Source: Saprospiraceae bacterium (GTDB taxonomy: Bacteria > Bacteroidota > Bacteroidia > Chitinophagales > Saprospiraceae). Taken from it: a stretch of 64,000 nt of DNA. Position 1 is the first letter of the stretch. The number at the start of each line of letters is the position of its first letter. The notes beneath the pieces are model-generated. The model was not told where the DNA came from and did not search any database. It saw nothing but the letters and a program-made list of their open reading frames with translations. The stretch is from assembly GCA_019187225.1 (NCBI GenBank), contig JABAQQ010000011.1:1-64000 (forward strand), read 5' to 3'. Below are positions 59,641 through 64,000 of the stretch, piece after piece. The translations under genes were made by a program, and so were the position numbers.

Positions 59641-62600
59641 ATGAAACACAACTCTACCTCCGCTTTCCGCTTGCTTTCCATTGCGCTTTTTCTTTTTACA
59701 GCAAGCGTTCACGCACAGATAACAATTACTGCAACAACCTCATTTTCCGCTTGTTACGCCTGTACAGGCACAATATTTTTGAATGTGACAGGTGGTACGC
59801 CGAACTACACATACCTCTGGTCAACTGGTTCCACAACAAAAAATCTCAACAATCTTTGCCCCGGCACTTATTGTGTCACAGTCGCCGATGCAAGCGGCGC
59901 TACTGCGGTACACTGCGCCACAATAGCCCAACCGGCGCCGGTATTTGTGACCGTTTGTGCTACAAGTCCCTCCTGTAATGGAACGGATGCTACATTGGAA
60001 GCGACGGTCACAGCCGGTACCGCGCCATACACTTTTATCTGGTCGGCTATGGGAGGTGGTAATATTATCTCCGGTGCGACTACGGCAAGTCCCGTCGTGA
60101 ATGGCTCTGGAACTTACATTATTATAGTCACCGATGCTTTGGGCTGTACCGGCACCGCCACTGCGACGGTGGCGATTCCTTATCCCCTGACTATTGCTTC
60201 CAGCGTCACCAATTCCGGTCCTAACGGCGACCAGGGTGCTATAGACCTGACCGTCACGGGCGGCACCACTCCTTATTCTTATTTGTGGTCGAACGGATCC
60301 AATCAGTCCGATCTCTACTCGTTGCCTCCGGGTGTTTATACCGTCACAGTCGTGGATGCCAACGGTTGTTCGCAGGTACATTCCGCTACCGTCGAATATG
60401 GACCCGGAAGCAACGATTCGACCCTGACGCTGGCAGCGCAGATAACCGACGCAGGGTGCGGTACAGGTTGCAACGGCCAGATTGGTTTAAACATAAGCGG
60501 TGGCAGCGGTGCGTATACCTATGCCTGGACAGGTCCGGGGGGCTTTACCACCTATTTGCAAAATTTAAATAACGTCTGTCCCGGTTATTACTGCGTCACG
60601 GTCACTGACGCGGTGACCGGATCTACTAAATCCGCATGTTACACTGTCAGCCAAAGCCAAACACAATCTGTTGACATTCAATCTACCAACGCTGCTTTTT
60701 GCAATTACGATTCTACCGGCAGTTTGTCAGTTTGTGAAAAAGTCTGTCCGCATTCCGCCGTCACCTATTTTGTCGAACCTCCGGCGAACTGCGGCCAGCC
60801 GCTCAATTTGCAAAGTGCGATATGGACTATCAACGGGGCAGAGAGTTATGCTGTCAGCGCCAACAAAACCGAAGTTTCAGTCGTGTGGGGCAACGCAGGC
60901 GCGGGTCTTGTAAAAGTGGAAGCCAACGACATCCAGCAAGGGTTTTGTTTTCAAAGTACGAAATGTATCACCATCGTGGAAGAACCGGTATCGGAATTCG
61001 TCAGCGATCCGCCTGCCCCCCTCAACGCGGCGTTGCAGGTGTGCAAAGGCCAAACCGTCAAATTTCAAAACCAAAGCCTCGCCTACGATGTGCTGGAATG
61101 GCAATTCAGCGACGACCTTTCCGTGCTGAACGAGGAAAATCCGCTGCATACTTTCCAAACCTCCGGCACGTTCACGGTGATGCTCATCGCCCGCAGCAAC
61201 TGCCTTTGCGCCGACACCTCGACCCTGTTCGTCGAAGTACTCGACACCGAACCGCCCTTGCTCGAATGTGTGGGTTCCGTCTGCCCAGGCGAATCGGTAA
61301 CGTACACTACCGCGAGCAATTGCAGCGCATACACCTGGGTAGTGTCATCCAACGGCACCGTGCAAAGTGGCGGCCAGGCAAGCGACAACAGCATCACGGT
61401 GCAATGGAACAGCGGCTCGCAGGGCAGCATCGCGCTCAGCGCATCAGGCTGTGGCGGCGCGGCATGCCCGCAGGCGAGTGTGTTTTACATGCCTATTATT
61501 TCCGATGAAGCGGAAATACGCGGTCCCGAAATCGTCTGCTTGGGCAACGAAGAGGAATACAGCATCGAGGCCTTCGATGGTACTGACTTCGTGTGGACGC
61601 TGCCGGGTGGTGGCAGCATTATTGCCGGACAGGGTACGAACAAGGTTGTTGTTGCCTGGACGGGACAGCCCAATCCCACCGCCACGTACTTGCTCTCCGT
61701 AAAATACAACAACTGCTACCTGGGCTGCGGCGGCGAGGACGACATTCCGGTAAAAATCCTTTCACCCTTCGTTATAGACGGCCCTGTGGAAATGTGCGAA
61801 AGCGCCACTGAGACGTTTACCACAAAATTCACCGCCTATCCCGGCAATGTCAACTGCAACTGGAGCATCAATGCGCCCGACGGAACGACGGCGTGGACTT
61901 CGCCCGGAGCAACAGCGAGCATTAATTTCACGCCGGCTAACGGCGCTGGCACATACCGCATTTTTGCAGTGCCGAGCACAAACAATACCTGTTCCGACGG
62001 CGCGGAGTGGCGTATAAAAGTCGTCGCCAATCCGCCGAAACCTGTTGGTATTTCAGGGCCCGCTTTGATTTGCCCCGGCACGCCTTATACATACACTTTG
62101 TCGGGCAATTCGTCTTATGCTCTGGAATGGAAAATAAAAAACGGTGCGCCTGCGCCAACAACGCAATTGGGTGAAAACGTGAATGTGAACTGGGGTAACG
62201 CGGATCCGCGCTGGATTTCCGTCGCGCAAATTTCTACCGACGGACTGGGTTGCGTGTCCGATACGGTGCGAATGAGCGTTCAATCCTTGCCACCGGTTGT
62301 CGTTACAGGCACTTCGCAAGTGTGCATTGGCGCGCTCGGTTCTTATTCGTCAGTTTTATTTCAAAACATTGATTATCAATGGGAAATAATCCCAGCGGAC
62401 GCGGGAGCCATCAAAAGCGGGCAGGGGAAAAATGCAGCGGAGATCTTCTGGCAACTGCCTGGCAATCACACCGTGAAGCTCACGCGCTGCGGATCGTCGG
62501 CTACTTTCCCTGTGACCGTTCACGCCGAACCTGAGCCCATTCCCGCTTATCCCGTCGGCCTTTGCCCGAATGAAACGGGCACCGCATTGGCAGCCGCCAT

Positions 62601-64000
62601 TTACACCGGCTACGTCTGGAAAAATGAAACGGGCAGTACGATTAGCAACTCGACTTCAACGCCAGTCACACCCGGCACTTATTCCTTGATTGTCACGGAT
62701 TTGAACGGCTGCAAAGGCACGGCGGAATTTACAGTGAATCAATACCCAAAGCCCAACGTGACCGTCACGACCGCCGATCCGACGGGTTTTTGCAATAACA
62801 GTCTTTACGTATCCCTCACAGCGCTCACGCCGGACGACGGTGATTTTGACTACGAATGGTACAGAGACGGCATTCCACTCGGTGTGAATGCACCTGTTTA
62901 TGTCACCAACCAATACGGTTATTATTCAGCCTCCGTGACCAATGAATACGGCTGCAAAGCGAGCGATGGCACAGTACAAGTTTTTGAATATTGTGGTGGC
63001 GGTGTTTGCCACAACCCTACACACAAGCCCAAATGCGATACCAACGACGTGAATTTCAAGATCACTCCTTCGGTGCGCTGCGACTCTTTTCAATTTGATC
63101 TTATTAATTTGTCAGGTATGTACCAGCCGGGTTCGGCGGAATGGCACTTCGGCGAATCGGGCAGCGATTATTTGGGAAATTCCACCGAAGAAAATCCTGC
63201 TTTTACTTTCCCCAATGCAGGAAAATATATTGTCGTCTTGTATGCCCAATTGACGAACGGCGCCGAATGTACGGTACTCGATTCTGTTGACGTAGAAGCC
63301 GTTGCGCAATTTTCACAGGTGATGGCCTGTCCCGGCGATTCCACTTTTTTTACCGATGAAAGCACTCGTTTGCCAGAGGCGGGTTTTGCAAGTTGGCATT
63401 GGGACTTCGGCGAACCGGGTGCTCCTGCGAGCGGTATTCCTTCACCCGGCCATCCCTACGCCAGCGCTGGAAACTACACCGCCACGCTCACGGTCACTAC
63501 TGCTTCCGGCTGTACGTCAACTTATTCGGAAAACGTCTTTGTGCCCGCCTCGCCCACACCCACTTTCGCGCCTCCCGCTGCCAATTGCGTGAACAATGCT
63601 ACCGAGTTCAACGCCCTGGTTTCCAATGATGTTACCTCCGTCGCATGGAGTTTCGGCGACCCTGTTTCAGGGAATCTGAACGCTTCTACTTCGGCATTAG
63701 CCTATCACAAATTTACCCCGGCAGGCGCCTACAACGTGAGCCTCACGGCGACCAATCTCTATGGTTGCAGGGCGACATTTTCGCAACCTGTCAACATAAC
63801 ATCCAATCCTTTCAACGGCAACATTACGCCTGCGGGCAACAACGTTATTTGCGAAGGGAAGACCATTGTACTCACCGCGCCCGTCTTTGGCGGCGCCAAT
63901 TATTTGTGGTCAACAGGCGCCGGTTCCTCCACGATCACAGTCGGCGAAGAAGGCGTTTACGACGTGACTTTAACGAACGCGAACGGCTGCACTTATTCAC
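59641..64000 (+). CDS. Giant secreted adhesin-like protein with SprB-type and PKD repeats (partial)
   Basis: At least 1453 residues; the frame is open at the window end. The signal peptide is MKHNSTSAFRLLSIALFLFT followed by ASVHAQ. Residues about 25-340 hold SprB-like repeats (GGTPNYTYLWSTGSTTKNL, CPGTYCVTVADASG). Then come many Ig/PKD-like modules, with typical ends such as VWTLPGGGSIIAGQG, ASWHWDFGEPGAP, YASAGNYTATLTVTT and NYLWSTGAGSSTITVGEEGV. The composition, rich in Thr, Ser, Gly and Cys, suits a surface filament or adhesin secreted by T9SS; its C-terminal sorting domain would lie beyond the window. SprB-like proteins act in gliding and adhesion. Confidence 0.9.
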   Translation, partial: MKHNSTSAFRLLSIALFLFTASVHAQITITATTSFSACYACTGTIFLNVTGGTPNYTYLWSTGSTTKNLNNLCPGTYCVTVADASGATAVHCATIAQPAPVFVTVCATSPSCNGTDATLEATVTAGTAPYTFIWSAMGGGNIISGATTASPVVNGSGTYIIIVTDALGCTGTATATVAIPYPLTIASSVTNSGPNGDQGAIDLTVTGGTTPYSYLWSNGSNQSDLYSLPPGVYTVTVVDANGCSQVHSATVEYGPGSNDSTLTLAAQITDAGCGTGCNGQIGLNISGGSGAYTYAWTGPGGFTTYLQNLNNVCPGYYCVTVTDAVTGSTKSACYTVSQSQTQSVDIQSTNAAFCNYDSTGSLSVCEKVCPHSAVTYFVEPPANCGQPLNLQSAIWTINGAESYAVSANKTEVSVVWGNAGAGLVKVEANDIQQGFCFQSTKCITIVEEPVSEFVSDPPAPLNAALQVCKGQTVKFQNQSLAYDVLEWQFSDDLSVLNEENPLHTFQTSGTFTVMLIARSNCLCADTSTLFVEVLDTEPPLLECVGSVCPGESVTYTTASNCSAYTWVVSSNGTVQSGGQASDNSITVQWNSGSQGSIALSASGCGGAACPQASVFYMPIISDEAEIRGPEIVCLGNEEEYSIEAFDGTDFVWTLPGGGSIIAGQGTNKVVVAWTGQPNPTATYLLSVKYNNCYLGCGGEDDIPVKILSPFVIDGPVEMCESATETFTTKFTAYPGNVNCNWSINAPDGTTAWTSPGATASINFTPANGAGTYRIFAVPSTNNTCSDGAEWRIKVVANPPKPVGISGPALICPGTPYTYTLSGNSSYALEWKIKNGAPAPTTQLGENVNVNWGNADPRWISVAQISTDGLGCVSDTVRMSVQSLPPVVVTGTSQVCIGALGSYSSVLFQNIDYQWEIIPADAGAIKSGQGKNAAEIFWQLPGNHTVKLTRCGSSATFPVTVHAEPEPIPAYPVGLCPNETGTALAAAIYTGYVWKNETGSTISNSTSTPVTPGTYSLIVTDLNGCKGTAEFTVNQYPKPNVTVTTADPTGFCNNSLYVSLTALTPDDGDFDYEWYRDGIPLGVNAPVYVTNQYGYYSASVTNEYGCKASDGTVQVFEYCGGGVCHNPTHKPKCDTNDVNFKITPSVRCDSFQFDLINLSGMYQPGSAEWHFGESGSDYLGNSTEENPAFTFPNAGKYIVVLYAQLTNGAECTVLDSVDVEAVAQFSQVMACPGDSTFFTDESTRLPEAGFASWHWDFGEPGAPASGIPSPGHPYASAGNYTATLTVTTASGCTSTYSENVFVPASPTPTFAPPAANCVNNATEFNALVSNDVTSVAWSFGDPVSGNLNASTSALAYHKFTPAGAYNVSLTATNLYGCRATFSQPVNITSNPFNGNITPAGNNVICEGKTIVLTAPVFGGANYLWSTGAGSSTITVGEEGVYDVTLTNANGCTYS

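Overview
The window is Bacteroidota chromosome, most likely a Saprospiria or Chitinophagia-type member. The signs are a type IX secretion sorting domain on a large secreted protein, SprB/PKD-type adhesin modules, LytTR/propeller two-component signalling, a Bat operon, a PcrB-like lipid synthase, TAnnTTTG-type -7 promoter boxes and A/C-rich leaders without Shine-Dalgarno sequences. The backbone is moderately GC-rich. One block at about 13.2-17.4 kb is visibly much richer in AT.

Layout. 0-3.1 kb: rmlA, an anchored hypothetical, an AlkD-like glycosylase and a hypothetical. 3.1-4.9 kb: a decayed accessory patch with a YhcG-type nuclease lacking a conventional start, a startless coding fragment and a DUF3768 gene. 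4.95-8.0 kb: a 1005-residue T9SS cargo protein. 8.2-13.1 kb: plasmid-like genes (DUF6876, a small mobilome protein, a CHC2/Toprim primase, a replication-type helix-turn-helix protein, a KfrA-like coiled-coil DNA-binding protein surrounded by TTAACGTCA repeats, and two small genes), with no relaxase or integrase seen. 13.3-17.7 kb: an AT-rich three-gene operon encoding an McrB-like AAA+ motor, a PD-(D/E)XK nuclease and a DUF2135-like beta-sandwich protein, with a divergent XRE regulator that runs into the terminator of tRNA-Asp. This is the best candidate for a little-described defence system.

17.9-31.5 kb is housekeeping: nitrilase/GNAT/SnoaL, accA, dapA, rsgA, a pcrB-like gene, a TlpA-like redoxin, a CBS transporter-like protein, lptC, a FemAB-like protein, a membrane-tethered winged-helix regulator and a GbsR regulator. 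31.8-42.0 kb is a Bat/MoxR locus with two MoxR-DUF58 pairs facing each other around BatD/A/B/C-like genes and a formylglycine-generating-enzyme-like gene. 42.3-48.2 kb: aminopeptidase P, gcvH, a glycosyltransferase, a beta-carbonic anhydrase, a frameshifted remnant of isocitrate dehydrogenase, cytochrome c and an SDR reductase. 48.2-52.1 kb: a LytTR response regulator and its propeller sensor kinase. 52.1-59.4 kb: secreted proteins, two tandem thioredoxin-fold paralogues, mnmA, a TPR lipoprotein and a lipocalin-like lipoprotein. 59.6 kb to the end: the start of a giant adhesin-like protein.

A recurring feature is that intergenic regions carry private short tandem or inverted repeats. Several of these are free of G in the sense strand and abut a start codon (DUF58 at 34376, batB at 37369, mnmA at 56582, the LytTR regulator at 48924). 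Others form long hairpins, including a perfect 38-bp inverted repeat at 56298-56422.

All family calls were made by reading the sequence; no database search was run.
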